NCBI RefSeq assembly: GCF_900116345.1
Contig: NZ_FPAH01000016.1
Coordinates: 1 to 58,270, forward strand
DNA: 58,270 bases
Reading direction: 5' to 3'
Origin: Succinivibrio dextrinosolvens
GTDB taxonomy: Bacteria > Pseudomonadota > Gammaproteobacteria > Enterobacterales > Succinivibrionaceae
Of this stretch, positions 8,373 to 16,151 are shown piece after piece (the stretch's first letter is position 1; each line of letters begins with the position of its first letter). The notes under the pieces are model-generated. The model was given only the letters and a program-made list of their open reading frames with translations, was not told the DNA's origin and searched no databases. A program made the position numbers and the translations under genes.

Positions 8373-9188
8373 ATGATTCAACCTGTTTTAAAATGGGTCG
8401 GTGGAAAAAGACAGATTATTAAATCCATTGCACCTCTTGTCCCAAAATCCTTCTCAAGCTACTGTGAACCTTTCTTTGGTGGCGGTGCTGTCTGTTTTCA
8501 TTTAAAACCTAGCTTAGCAATCATTAACGATATTAATACTGAACTTATTGAATTCTATAAGACTGTTAGGGATTATCCTGATGATTTAATCTCAGAACTT
8601 CTGACTTACGTTAATGATGAAGAGTTTTATTATTCTATAAGAGCTTTGGACAGGTCTGATTCTTTCAGGGATTTATCTCCTGTAAAGAAGGCTGCAAGAA
8701 CTTATTATCTGAATCGAATGGGCTATAACGGACTGTATAGAGTAAACAGCAAAGGACTTTATAATGTTCCTTATGGCAAATATAAAAGACCGTTTTCTCC
8801 TTTTGCTGACTCCATCAGAGAATTAAGTAATTATTTTAATTCAAATAATATTGTGTTCCTGAATGGACATTATTCAGCGGTTCTTAGCTATCTGGATTCT
8901 GATTCCTTTGTGTATCTTGATCCTCCTTATGATCGTGTTTCTACAACATCCTTTATAAGTTATTCAAGTAATTGTTTTTCTCGTTTAGATCAGATTGAGC
9001 TTAAATATTTCTGTGATCAGCTTTCTTCAAAGGGAATCAGATTTATGCTGTCCAATTCAGCAACTGACTTTATCAAAGATCTTTACAAAGACTACAAAGT
9101 ATCTATTGTCGGCGCTAAAAGAAGTGTCAATTCTGATGGGAAGAATCGAGGCTCTGTCGATGAGGTTATTGTCAGAAATTACAAGTAA
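8373..9188 (+). CDS. Dam-type DNA adenine methyltransferase (copy 1)
   Basis: A 271-residue class alpha (D12 family) N6-adenine methyltransferase. It has the SAM-binding KWVGGK near residue 7, EPFFGGGAV (motif I), the YNGLYRVNSKG segment shared with Dam and DpnM, and the catalytic DPPY at residues 183-186. The organisation resembles E. coli Dam and DpnM (GATC-specific); GATC specificity is inferred. No restriction endonuclease adjoins it, so it is solitary. It starts 16 bp after the rplI terminator with no obvious Shine-Dalgarno sequence. A second, clearly different homologue lies at 19885, on the far side of the acid-sugar locus. Confidence 0.92.
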   Translation: MIQPVLKWVGGKRQIIKSIAPLVPKSFSSYCEPFFGGGAVCFHLKPSLAIINDINTELIEFYKTVRDYPDDLISELLTYVNDEEFYYSIRALDRSDSFRDLSPVKKAARTYYLNRMGYNGLYRVNSKGLYNVPYGKYKRPFSPFADSIRELSNYFNSNNIVFLNGHYSAVLSYLDSDSFVYLDPPYDRVSTTSFISYSSNCFSRLDQIELKYFCDQLSSKGIRFMLSNSATDFIKDLYKDYKVSIVGAKRSVNSDGKNRGSVDEVIVRNYK

Positions 9189-9205
9189 CCATTTACTGAA
9201 TAAAG

Positions 9206-9240
9206 AAAGGATCTTAGCAGGTGAAGGCTAGATCCTTTTC
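9206..9240. terminator. Terminator between convergent dam copy 1 and the alcohol dehydrogenase
   Basis: AAAGGATCT (9206-9214) pairs with AGATCCTTT (9230-9238) around a 15-base loop, followed by TTCTTTT on the plus strand. On the minus strand the same stem runs into CTTTCTTTA, so it may act in both directions. Confidence 0.7.
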
Positions 9241-9276
9241 TTTTGGTTAGTTTTGCTATGTAGTTGTTTTCAATCT

Positions 9277-10443
9277 TTATCTGTTGGCTTCGATAAGTTT
9301 ACGATAAATATCTGCCATTTCTTCGTGCGTGAAGGCCTTAGGATTATTGCCAAGCAGTCTTGTTACCTTTGAGGCGCCTTCAACCAGCTCTGGAATTACA
9401 TCCTCAGAAATTCCCTTTTCCTGAAGATTGCACTTGATGTTTAGATCTTTATTGAAAGCGTAAAGCTCTTTTACGAACATATCTGCGACTTCCTGCTTTG
9501 ACTTTCCGTTAACATCCAGTTCCATTGCAACAGCCATGTCATAGTACTTATCAAGGCATGCTTCCTTGTTTGCATCCATTACAAGTGGCATAAGGATTGC
9601 GTTGGCTAGACCATGTGGAATATGGTATCTGCCACCTAAAGGATAAGATAGGGCATGAATAGCAGTTGTTGATGAAGAGGCAATACAGATTCCTCCATAG
9701 CATGCTGCTAACAGCATCTTCTCTCGTGCCTTCAGATTAGAACCGTTCTTATAGCATTCACGAATGCTCTTGGCTACGAGCTTGATTCCCTGAAGTGCAA
9801 AAGTGTCAGATAAAGGATTTGCTTTCTTTGATATATAGCATTCCATTAAATGACATAGAGCATCAATTCCGGTATTAGCGGTTATGTGTGGAGGTAGACC
9901 TGCTGTCATGGCAGGATCTAGAATTACGCAGTCAGCAATCATAAGATCTGTTACGATACCAACTTTAAGATTCTCTTCTGGTACAAGAACAATTGCGTTT
10001 GGAGTTGCTTCAGAACCTGTACCAGCAGTGGTAGGAACCATTAGTGTAGGAACTCCTCTCTCAACAGGTTTGGTTCCGCGAACCATCTCTTCTAATGTGC
10101 ATTTGTTCTTCAGCATCAGAGAAACTAGTTTGGTGGTATCCATTGAGGAGCCACCGCCTACAGCTACTAGTAAATCACAGGAGAAATTCTTTGCCTGCTC
10201 GTAGATATGATTTACCTGAGCAACTGAAGGCTCTGGAGGAACGTCATTGATGACGCTGACATTAAGACCAGCATCCTTTAATAACTGAATAGGCTTGTTA
10301 ACAAGACCTGTTGCGAACAAACCTGCGTCGGTTACAACAACAACATTTTTTGCATTTAACTCTTTGGCTAGATTTGGCAGCTCAGCAATTGAATTTTCAC
10401 CGCCAACAATTTTACGAATAGAACCCTGACTAAATACAGCCAT
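9277..10443 (-). CDS. Iron-containing alcohol dehydrogenase
   Basis: 388 residues from the chosen start. It is a group III (Fe-dependent) NAD(P)-linked dehydrogenase with GGGSSMDTTK at residues 96-105 (cofactor loop), the GTGSEAT motif, and the metal-ligand histidine region HALSYPLGGRYHIPHG, with further Asp/His ligands in GIDALCH. The start at 10443 is preferred over the ATG 12 bp upstream because GGGAG lies six bases before it. It is the distal gene of a minus-strand operon with a DapA-type aldolase, PdxA2 and a DUF1537 kinase, so it probably interconverts an aldehyde and an alcohol arising from the same acid sugar. The substrate is not known. Confidence 0.9.
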   Translation of the reverse strand: MAVFSQGSIRKIVGGENSIAELPNLAKELNAKNVVVVTDAGLFATGLVNKPIQLLKDAGLNVSVINDVPPEPSVAQVNHIYEQAKNFSCDLLVAVGGGSSMDTTKLVSLMLKNKCTLEEMVRGTKPVERGVPTLMVPTTAGTGSEATPNAIVLVPEENLKVGIVTDLMIADCVILDPAMTAGLPPHITANTGIDALCHLMECYISKKANPLSDTFALQGIKLVAKSIRECYKNGSNLKAREKMLLAACYGGICIASSSTTAIHALSYPLGGRYHIPHGLANAILMPLVMDANKEACLDKYYDMAVAMELDVNGKSKQEVADMFVKELYAFNKDLNIKCNLQEKGISEDVIPELVEGASKVTRLLGNNPKAFTHEEMADIYRKLIEANR

Positions 10444-10480
10444 TTTAACTCCCATATGGTTAACTATTTTTGTTTATTAT

Positions 10481-10506
10481 AAAAAGACATAACCATTGTG
10501 GTTATG
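10481..10506 (-). terminator. Terminator-like hairpin between the aldolase and the alcohol dehydrogenase
   Basis: CATAACCA / TGGTTATG, 8-bp arms (10488-10495 and 10499-10506) with a three-base loop; on the minus strand it is followed by TCTTTTTAT. Its position inside the operon suggests partial termination that lowers expression of the dehydrogenase. Confidence 0.65.
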
Positions 10507-10517
10507 CCTGCTTTTTT

Positions 10518-11396
10518 TTATTCGTACTGCTTGAATACTTCAAGAAGTGCGTTATCTATCTCTTTGCTTTCGATGTTAGATGGAGCTCTTGCAGGACCAA
10601 CCTTGAATCCCTTAAGCTGAGCAGCTCTCTTAACTACGCTGTTTGGATTACCCATCTGCATTACGTTACGGAAAGGACGGATCTTCTTCTGTGACTCATT
10701 TGCTTTCTCAAAGTCCCCCTTTACATAGTAGTTGTAGATGGAGGCCATTAGTTCAGGGAACACATTTGAACATCCTGAGATTGCTCCGCTACCACCTGCT
10801 TTTAAGGTCCATAGAATCAGAGAATCAGAACCAGCCAGTACACATAGACGAGGATCTGTATTCTCAATATACTTTAAGGTGTTATCAAAATTACCTGAAC
10901 TGTCTTTGATACCAATGATGTTCTTGTGAGTGGCAAGGGTCTTAACAGTCTTGTAATCGATGTTATTTCCTGTACGAGCAGGAATGTTATACAGAAGAAT
11001 TGGAAGTTCTGTACACTCAGCAACTGCATTGTAATGTCTAATCAGATCATCCTGCTTGATTGCTGTGAAGTAAGGAGAGATAACAGACAGACAGTCAATT
11101 CCCTTTAATGATGAAACTTCACGGGTAAGTTCAACGGTTTCCTTGGTTGATACACAGCCGGTACCAGCATAGAAAGGAACACGACCGTCAACAGCCTCAA
11201 TTCCTGCCTTGATAATGCGTAGTTTCTCATCTGCATTGAATGCATAGAATTCGCCGTTGGTTCCCAGAGAGAAAATACCGTGTACGCCAGACTTAATCAG
11301 ATGATCGATAAAATTCTTGTATTCAGTCTCGTTGAAATTCTCGTTATCATCCAATGCAGTTAAAACAGGTGTAATAATTCCGTATGGCTTGAACAT
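10518..11396 (-). CDS. DapA/NanA-family class I aldolase
   Basis: A 292-residue TIM-barrel protein of the dihydrodipicolinate synthase / N-acetylneuraminate lyase superfamily. It contains the family motif in the form GTNGE (residues 45-49), the catalytic Tyr136 (LLYNIPARTG) and the Schiff-base Lys164 (GIKDSSG). The GTNGE form is found among 2-keto-3-deoxy acid aldolases and many uncharacterised members, so it is unlikely to be lysine-pathway DapA. GGAG nine bases before the ATG supports the start. It follows pdxA2 by 16 bp. In this setting it probably cleaves or forms a C-C bond with pyruvate in an acid-sugar pathway; the exact substrate is open. Confidence 0.88.
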   Translation of the reverse strand: MFKPYGIITPVLTALDDNENFNETEYKNFIDHLIKSGVHGIFSLGTNGEFYAFNADEKLRIIKAGIEAVDGRVPFYAGTGCVSTKETVELTREVSSLKGIDCLSVISPYFTAIKQDDLIRHYNAVAECTELPILLYNIPARTGNNIDYKTVKTLATHKNIIGIKDSSGNFDNTLKYIENTDPRLCVLAGSDSLILWTLKAGGSGAISGCSNVFPELMASIYNYYVKGDFEKANESQKKIRPFRNVMQMGNPNSVVKRAAQLKGFKVGPARAPSNIESKEIDNALLEVFKQYE

Positions 11397-11412
11397 TGTC
11401 TATTTCTCCAGG

Positions 11413-12423
11413 TTATATTAAATCTTCTTTAAAACGTACTTTTGCCATCTGAGCACCGATCTCCATAGCCACAATCATTGACTCTGGATCTGCAATTCCC
11501 TTACCTGCAATCTCAAATGCGGTACCGTGATCAACAGAGGTTCTGATGATTGGCAGGCCTACAGTGATGTTAACACCTGAGCTGAAGCCTAGTACCTTTA
11601 GAGGAATATGTCCCTGGTCGTGATACATTACAACCACGATATCAAACTCATTTCTGTTGGCTGCACGGTGGAATACGGTATCAGGTGCAATAGGCCCCTG
11701 AACATTGATACCTTCCTTTAATGCATCCTTAACTGCAGGAACGATTTCATTCGCATCTTCCCATCCGAAGAGTCCATTCTCTCCACAGTGTGGATTTAGA
11801 CCTGCAACGGCAATACGTGGATTCTCAAAGCCCATCAGTTTCATGGTTTCATCAGCCAGCTTGATTACACGGTATACTCTGTCTTTCTGAACAGCATCAC
11901 AAGCCTTGCGCAGTTGAATGTGAGTTGAAACGTGGATAACTCTTAAATTCTTACCAACTAAAAGCATGGAGTAATCTTTGGTGTTGGTCAGATTTGCTAA
12001 AATCTCGGTGTGACCTGGGTGAGGGCATCCGCCTGCATGTAAAGCTTCCTTATTTAGAGGAGCGGTAACAATAGCCTGAATCTTGTGCTCTTTTGCACAG
12101 TCAACTGCAGCCTTGATATACTCATATGCAGCCTTGCCGCATTCTGCCTGTACCTGTCCGAAAGGAACGTCTGCAGCAACATTGTGAAGATCGATTACTT
12201 CAATTCTCTGTGGTGAAGGCTGAGCCTCATCAGGATCGGAGATTACATGTACTTCAACGTCAGCATTAACGATCTTTGTAAGACGCTCTAACTGCTTGGC
12301 ATCTCCAAACACAACTGGTCTTGAGATGTCATACATTTTTTTATCTAACAATGCCTTTACAATAATTTCAGAGCCAATACCAGCAGGATCCCCCATGGTA
12401 AGACCTAAAACAGGTTTTTTCAT
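11413..12423 (-). CDS. pdxA2: PdxA2-type 4-phospho-threonate/erythronate dehydrogenase
   Basis: A 336-residue member of the PdxA family (NAD-dependent beta-decarboxylating dehydrogenases). MGDPAGIGSEI at the N-terminus, the metal-binding histidine segments HPGHTEIL and YHDQGHIPLKVLGF, and GLNPHCGENGLFG are all present. Biosynthetic PdxA acts in pyridoxal phosphate synthesis, but PdxA2 proteins paired with DUF1537 kinases oxidise 4-phospho-D-threonate or 4-phospho-D-erythronate to dihydroxyacetone phosphate and CO2. Here the kinase gene lies immediately upstream with a single base between stop and start, which strongly favours the catabolic PdxA2 role. Confidence 0.9.
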   Translation of the reverse strand: MKKPVLGLTMGDPAGIGSEIIVKALLDKKMYDISRPVVFGDAKQLERLTKIVNADVEVHVISDPDEAQPSPQRIEVIDLHNVAADVPFGQVQAECGKAAYEYIKAAVDCAKEHKIQAIVTAPLNKEALHAGGCPHPGHTEILANLTNTKDYSMLLVGKNLRVIHVSTHIQLRKACDAVQKDRVYRVIKLADETMKLMGFENPRIAVAGLNPHCGENGLFGWEDANEIVPAVKDALKEGINVQGPIAPDTVFHRAANRNEFDIVVVMYHDQGHIPLKVLGFSSGVNITVGLPIIRTSVDHGTAFEIAGKGIADPESMIVAMEIGAQMAKVRFKEDLI

Positions 12424-12424
12424 T

Positions 12425-13726
12425 TTATTTCTCCAAGTGTTTTAATTTTTTAACTGCATCGGTAAAAGCACTGTCATTTCCGAATGCACCAGCTTTGGTA
12501 ACCAGATATCGATCTTTTAGGTTACCCGTTAGAATCTTTGTAAGAGGAATTCCGCTCTGGACTTCCTCGATTATTTCCAGCATACCTGCGTTACATGCTT
12601 TACAGGCATGGATTGCGGTATCACCGCCTGTAAGTACGTAACCGTCAAACAGATCAGCACATTCATGCATGATGTCTGACATGCAGCTAGCCATAATTTC
12701 TCCTATTTCAAAGAAGGAAATTCCAAGTCTCTCTCCTTCTTTTGCGGTTCTCTGAACATCTGATGCCTCAAAGGCAGCACTGACTACTACAATGTCACTC
12801 TTTAAAAGAGCTTCTCTGATTTTATTGCAGCAGTCTTTTGCTGACTCTTTTGGAGAAGAAACTGTAAGTTCAGGATTGGTTCTAATCAGTTCACAGTCAA
12901 ATTGCTTTAAAAGCTCTTCTGTCTGAGTACGTGTGGTCTTACTGATTGAACCTGCAAGAACCAGAATCTTTGAAACTCCACTAATTGCCTTAGAGTCTCT
13001 CTTATGTTTGTCTGATGCAGATAAACTTCTGCTTAAGGCTAAGGCAAGGCCTGCTGAGCCGCTGTAGACAATATTATTAAGTCCACTGCAGGCTGCTACC
13101 AGTTTTTCCTGATGGGAGGCCTCAGCTGCGTCGCAGATAAGGATTTTTACATCGTCATTAATCGAAGAGATTATCTTCTGATGGATCTCTTCAACACTTT
13201 TATTCAGATCCTCTATATAAAGGTTTGAGCATTTAAGTGCACTCTGTTTTGAAATGATTTCCTTTATATCAGAGGTAGTAACGGGGCTCTTTGGTATTCT
13301 TGCAAGCTCAGTTTCCTCAAGTCTTACTCCCTTTAGATACTGAACTCCGTCAATAGTGGTTCTTTCTGAAGGTATAAATGCAGGACTGAAGATAATAAGC
13401 TGAGGCTTGAAGGTATCAGATACTGCCTGAAGTTCAGAACCAATATTGCCTCTCAGAGTAGAATCAACCTTCTTATAAAGAAGGATATCCATATTAAGTT
13501 TCAGAACCTTCTTACAGGCCTCTGTAACCTCTATATATGCATCTTTTTCTTTAACATCACGTGATTCACTATCAATTACAATCACGTCAAGATTATTATC
13601 AGTAGGAATATCTGAACCCGGCATTACTACGGCGGTTGCCATTTCTTCTGATGCAAACTGGACTGCACTGTCTGCAGATCCGGTTAAGTCGTCAGCTATA
13701 ATTGCAATTTTTGGTAGTAATGGCAT
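12425..13726 (-). CDS. dtnK: DUF1537 four-carbon acid sugar kinase
   Basis: A 433-residue kinase of the four-carbon acid sugar kinase family (DtnK, OtnK, DenK). The N-terminal domain has IADDLTGSADSAVQFA and YKKVDSTLRGNIGSEL for substrate binding; the C-terminal nucleotide-binding domain has SGSAGLALAL and VLTGGDTAIHA. Family members phosphorylate C4 of D-threonate, D-erythronate or 3-oxotetronates. The adjacent pdxA2 suggests the D-threonate or D-erythronate branch rather than the OtnK branch, which uses an OtnC aldolase. It is the first gene of the minus-strand operon, divergent from the DeoR regulator, with palindromic sites in the gap. The symbol is given by family and is less certain than the fold. 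Confidence 0.88.
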   Translation of the reverse strand: MPLLPKIAIIADDLTGSADSAVQFASEEMATAVVMPGSDIPTDNNLDVIVIDSESRDVKEKDAYIEVTEACKKVLKLNMDILLYKKVDSTLRGNIGSELQAVSDTFKPQLIIFSPAFIPSERTTIDGVQYLKGVRLEETELARIPKSPVTTSDIKEIISKQSALKCSNLYIEDLNKSVEEIHQKIISSINDDVKILICDAAEASHQEKLVAACSGLNNIVYSGSAGLALALSRSLSASDKHKRDSKAISGVSKILVLAGSISKTTRTQTEELLKQFDCELIRTNPELTVSSPKESAKDCCNKIREALLKSDIVVVSAAFEASDVQRTAKEGERLGISFFEIGEIMASCMSDIMHECADLFDGYVLTGGDTAIHACKACNAGMLEIIEEVQSGIPLTKILTGNLKDRYLVTKAGAFGNDSAFTDAVKKLKHLEK

Positions 13727-13743
13727 TTGTTAATTCCTTTTTT

Positions 13744-13800
13744 GTGATTACATGAATGATTATAAATAATCACATTAAAAAAAACGTGATTATTCTCACG
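13744..13800. promoter_or_regulatory. Palindromic operator candidates between the kinase operon and deoR
   Basis: Two dyads lie in the 167-bp divergent gap. The first is TGATTAT-AA-ATAATCA (13757-13772), a perfect 16-bp palindrome embedded in a wider GTGATTA...TAATCAC pair (13744-13773). The second is CGTGATTATTCTCACG (13785-13800), which shares the TGATTAT half-site. They are the obvious candidate sites for the divergently encoded DeoR-family repressor. Confidence 0.55.
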
Positions 13801-13893
13801 CAAGCTAAAAATTTATAGTCATATATGCTAAAATTATGATTGAATTAAATCATCAAATATAATTCAAATATCGCATAAATAAAGGTGTTTACT

Positions 13894-14646
13894 ATGACCC
13901 AAGACAGACAGCAGAGTATTCTTGAGTACCTTAAGAATCATAATCTGGCGACTGTAGACGATCTGGTACAGGTTACCGGAGCGTCTGCTGCAACAATTCG
14001 ACGAGATTTAATCAAATTAAATAAAGATGGATCTGTATATAGAGTACATGGCTCTGTTACACTGAATAATTCGGTTCGCCAGCCTACTACCAGTGAAAAG
14101 GTCGGCCTTAACCATGAAGCAAAATTAAGAATTGCTGCTGAGGCTGTTAAGCTTGTGAACAGCGGTAACAGTTTGATTCTCGACGCAGGAACCACAACTA
14201 TTGAGCTTGCAAGAAATCTCAATTCGATCCCTGTTAAGGTGATTACCTCTGATCTTAATATAGGTATGCTACTTTCTGACAATCCGAATGTTTCTGTTGT
14301 AATTACTGGAGGCGAGCTTGATTCAAGTAGTCAGTCTTGTATTGGAGAAATAGCCCGTAATATTCTTCGCAAGCTTCATCCTGATTATGCCTTTATAAGT
14401 TGCAATGCCTGGGATCTCAAGTATGGTATTACTGCTCCAACTTCTGATAAGGCTAACTTTAAAAATGATCTGATAAAGACAGGGGCTTGTACCGTACTGT
14501 TGGCTGACAGCAGTAAATACGGCAAGAGTCAGCTTTTTTCCGTTGCAGATCTTAAAGATATAGATGTGATTATCACCGACAAGAATCTTCATGAGGATAT
14601 CGCTGAGCAGATTAGAGCTTTGGGTATTAAACTTATTCTCGCTTAA
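13894..14646 (+). CDS. DeoR-family transcriptional regulator
   Basis: A 250-residue regulator. The N-terminal DeoR helix-turn-helix is at about residues 4-56 (VDDLVQVTGASAATIRRDL contains the recognition helix), followed by the C-terminal sugar-phosphate-sensing domain with the family motif LDAGTTTIELARNL. The start is placed at the ATG at 13894, eight bases after AAAGG; a GTG three codons upstream overlaps that site and is less likely. It lies between the divergent kinase/PdxA2/aldolase operon and the TRAP/YhcH/sialidase-like operon and probably represses both in response to a phosphorylated intermediate. A strong terminator follows. Confidence 0.9.
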   Translation: MTQDRQQSILEYLKNHNLATVDDLVQVTGASAATIRRDLIKLNKDGSVYRVHGSVTLNNSVRQPTTSEKVGLNHEAKLRIAAEAVKLVNSGNSLILDAGTTTIELARNLNSIPVKVITSDLNIGMLLSDNPNVSVVITGGELDSSSQSCIGEIARNILRKLHPDYAFISCNAWDLKYGITAPTSDKANFKNDLIKTGACTVLLADSSKYGKSQLFSVADLKDIDVIITDKNLHEDIAEQIRALGIKLILA

Positions 14647-14669
14647 ATATAAACATCTTTTCTAATTTA

Positions 14670-14703
14670 GCTGAATAATCAAATGATTACTCAGCTTTTT
14701 TTT
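14670..14703 (+). terminator. Intrinsic terminator of the deoR-type gene
   Basis: GCTGAATAATCA / TGATTACTCAGC: 12-bp arms with one mismatch and a two-base spacer, running into eight Ts. Confidence 0.85.
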
Positions 14704-15058
14704 ATTTTGTCAATCTGAATATTTCAATAATAAAGCTCTCCTTCATAAATTTTAAATAAAAATAATCATTCATATCTGAAAACCTTGTTTTACACTATCT
14801 TATTGTTATTTAATATTTTTTATAATACATTTGGGGCCTACAAATTTTTTTTTATTTATTTAACTGATTAAATTATTAAAAAAAATCAAAATATTAAAAA
14901 AAAATGAGTGCGTTTTATCACATTTAATCAGACGTGAGCTTTTATAATCATTTTTTGTTTTTTATACTCAGCAATGTAAGAATTCGATCGTGTATTCCAT
15001 GATCACACTATTTTAGAGTTTCATATTTAAAGACAACAGACAAACAGGAGCATTATCC
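14704..15058 (+). promoter_or_regulatory. Long AT-rich control region of the TRAP operon
   Basis: About 355 bp of very AT-rich DNA with no ORF. It contains GTG-N8-CAC (14908-14921), the same spacing as in the CGTGATTATTCTCACG site upstream of deoR, further TAATCA half-sites, and GTG...CAC near 14990-15006. TATACT at 14963-14968 could be the -10, but the -35 is unclear. CAGGAGC is the ribosome binding site for the ATG at 15059. Likely a regulated promoter; the site assignments are inference. Confidence 0.45.
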
Positions 15059-16081
15059 ATGAGACACTCTTTTTCTAAATTAGCACTGGCAGCATGTATT
15101 GCTGTGGCACCTTTTTTCAGCGCAAATGCAGCATATGATTTAGATAAGCCAGTTAACCTGACTTTTGCTGCTCAGGAAGTAGGAACTGCTGCATACACCT
15201 ACGCAACAGCTATTCAGTCAGTAATGCTAAAGGAATTACCAAAGGGCTCAAATATTACTATTACTACCACTTCTCCTGGTGCAGTGGGTGCTCCTCTAAT
15301 TGTTAATAACGCTGCTAAGTGTGACGTCGTAATGTCAAACTCTGCTCCTTCAAAGTGGTCAAAGGAAGACGGCATTCTTGGAAAGAAGCCAACTCCTAAC
15401 ATTGCTGCAATTGCAGGTGGATTAGGCCACGACTTTATTAACGTTATGTTTACCAAGAAGTTTGTTGACAAGACTGGCATTAAGACAGTTGAAGAGCTGG
15501 TAGCTAAGAAACATCCTGTAAAGATTGTTATCAAGAAGAACGGTACCTTAGGTGAACTTTCAGCTGAGAAGTTATTCGAGGCTTTAGGTGTAAAGCTTGA
15601 GGACGTAAAGGCATGGGGCGGTGTTGTTGAGAAGACAGGCGGTGACGCAATCAAGTCTGGTCTGCAGGATGATATCTATGATATGACCATCGACCACATT
15701 GGTGCGGGGCAGTCAAACACCACAGAGCTTTGCATGACTCACGATATGGTTGATGTTCAGTTAGCAGATTCAACTTTAGATAAGCTTGTTGAGATGGGCT
15801 ATAACTACGTAACTGTTGAACCAAATACCTGGAAGGGCCAGACTGAGCAGATCAAGACCGTTGGTTCTCAGCAGCTGGTTCTGGTTTCATCAACCATGGA
15901 TGATGCTGTTGCATATCACTTGGCAAAGGCAGTATGTGAGAATGCTGATGCTTTAGGTGATCAGGTTGCATCTATGAAGTACTTCGATCCAAAGGTTGCT
16001 GGTTCAAAGGCTGTTACAGGTGTTGACGTACACCCAGGTGCAAAGGCTTATTACGAAGAGAAAGGTTTTAAGACTGAATAA
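15059..16081 (+). CDS. TAXI-family TRAP transporter solute-binding protein
   Basis: A 340-residue periplasmic binding protein. The signal peptide covers residues 1-24 (basic MRHSFSK, hydrophobic core, cleavage after SANA). The mature part matches the TAXI group (TRAP-associated extracytoplasmic immunogenic): PVNLTFAAQEVGTAAYTYA followed by a glycine-poor core and VDVHPGAKAYYEEKGF at the end. It delivers the substrate, presumably an organic or sugar acid, to the fused TRAP permease downstream. A hairpin with a short T tract between the two genes would allow excess binding protein over permease. Confidence 0.92.
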   Translation: MRHSFSKLALAACIAVAPFFSANAAYDLDKPVNLTFAAQEVGTAAYTYATAIQSVMLKELPKGSNITITTTSPGAVGAPLIVNNAAKCDVVMSNSAPSKWSKEDGILGKKPTPNIAAIAGGLGHDFINVMFTKKFVDKTGIKTVEELVAKKHPVKIVIKKNGTLGELSAEKLFEALGVKLEDVKAWGGVVEKTGGDAIKSGLQDDIYDMTIDHIGAGQSNTTELCMTHDMVDVQLADSTLDKLVEMGYNYVTVEPNTWKGQTEQIKTVGSQQLVLVSSTMDDAVAYHLAKAVCENADALGDQVASMKYFDPKVAGSKAVTGVDVHPGAKAYYEEKGFKTE

Positions 16082-16105
16082 AACCAATACATGACAACTT
16101 ATAAA

Positions 16106-16133
16106 GAGGGGGAGCTCTCCCCCTCACTTTTTT
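16106..16133 (+). terminator. Intercistronic attenuator between TAXI protein and permease
   Basis: GAGGGGGA / TCCCCCTC (16106-16113, 16118-16125) with a four-base loop, then ACTTTTTT. A strong GC stem placed after the binding-protein gene, typical of transporter operons where the first product is needed in excess. Confidence 0.8.
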
Positions 16134-16151
16134 AAAGTTATCGAGGCTATC

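Noticed and set aside
9884-10204. Plus-strand frame opposite the iron alcohol dehydrogenase
   Set aside because: Composition is the mirror of the real gene; no start signal.
14901-14928. CRP-like site before the TAXI gene
   Set aside because: TCACATTT is a good half, but the left half does not match at the needed six-base spacing; I kept only the GTG-N8-CAC observation.
15214-15654. Long minus-strand reading frame opposite the TAXI gene
   Set aside because: Antisense shadow of a well-supported gene; no ribosome binding site or family signature.
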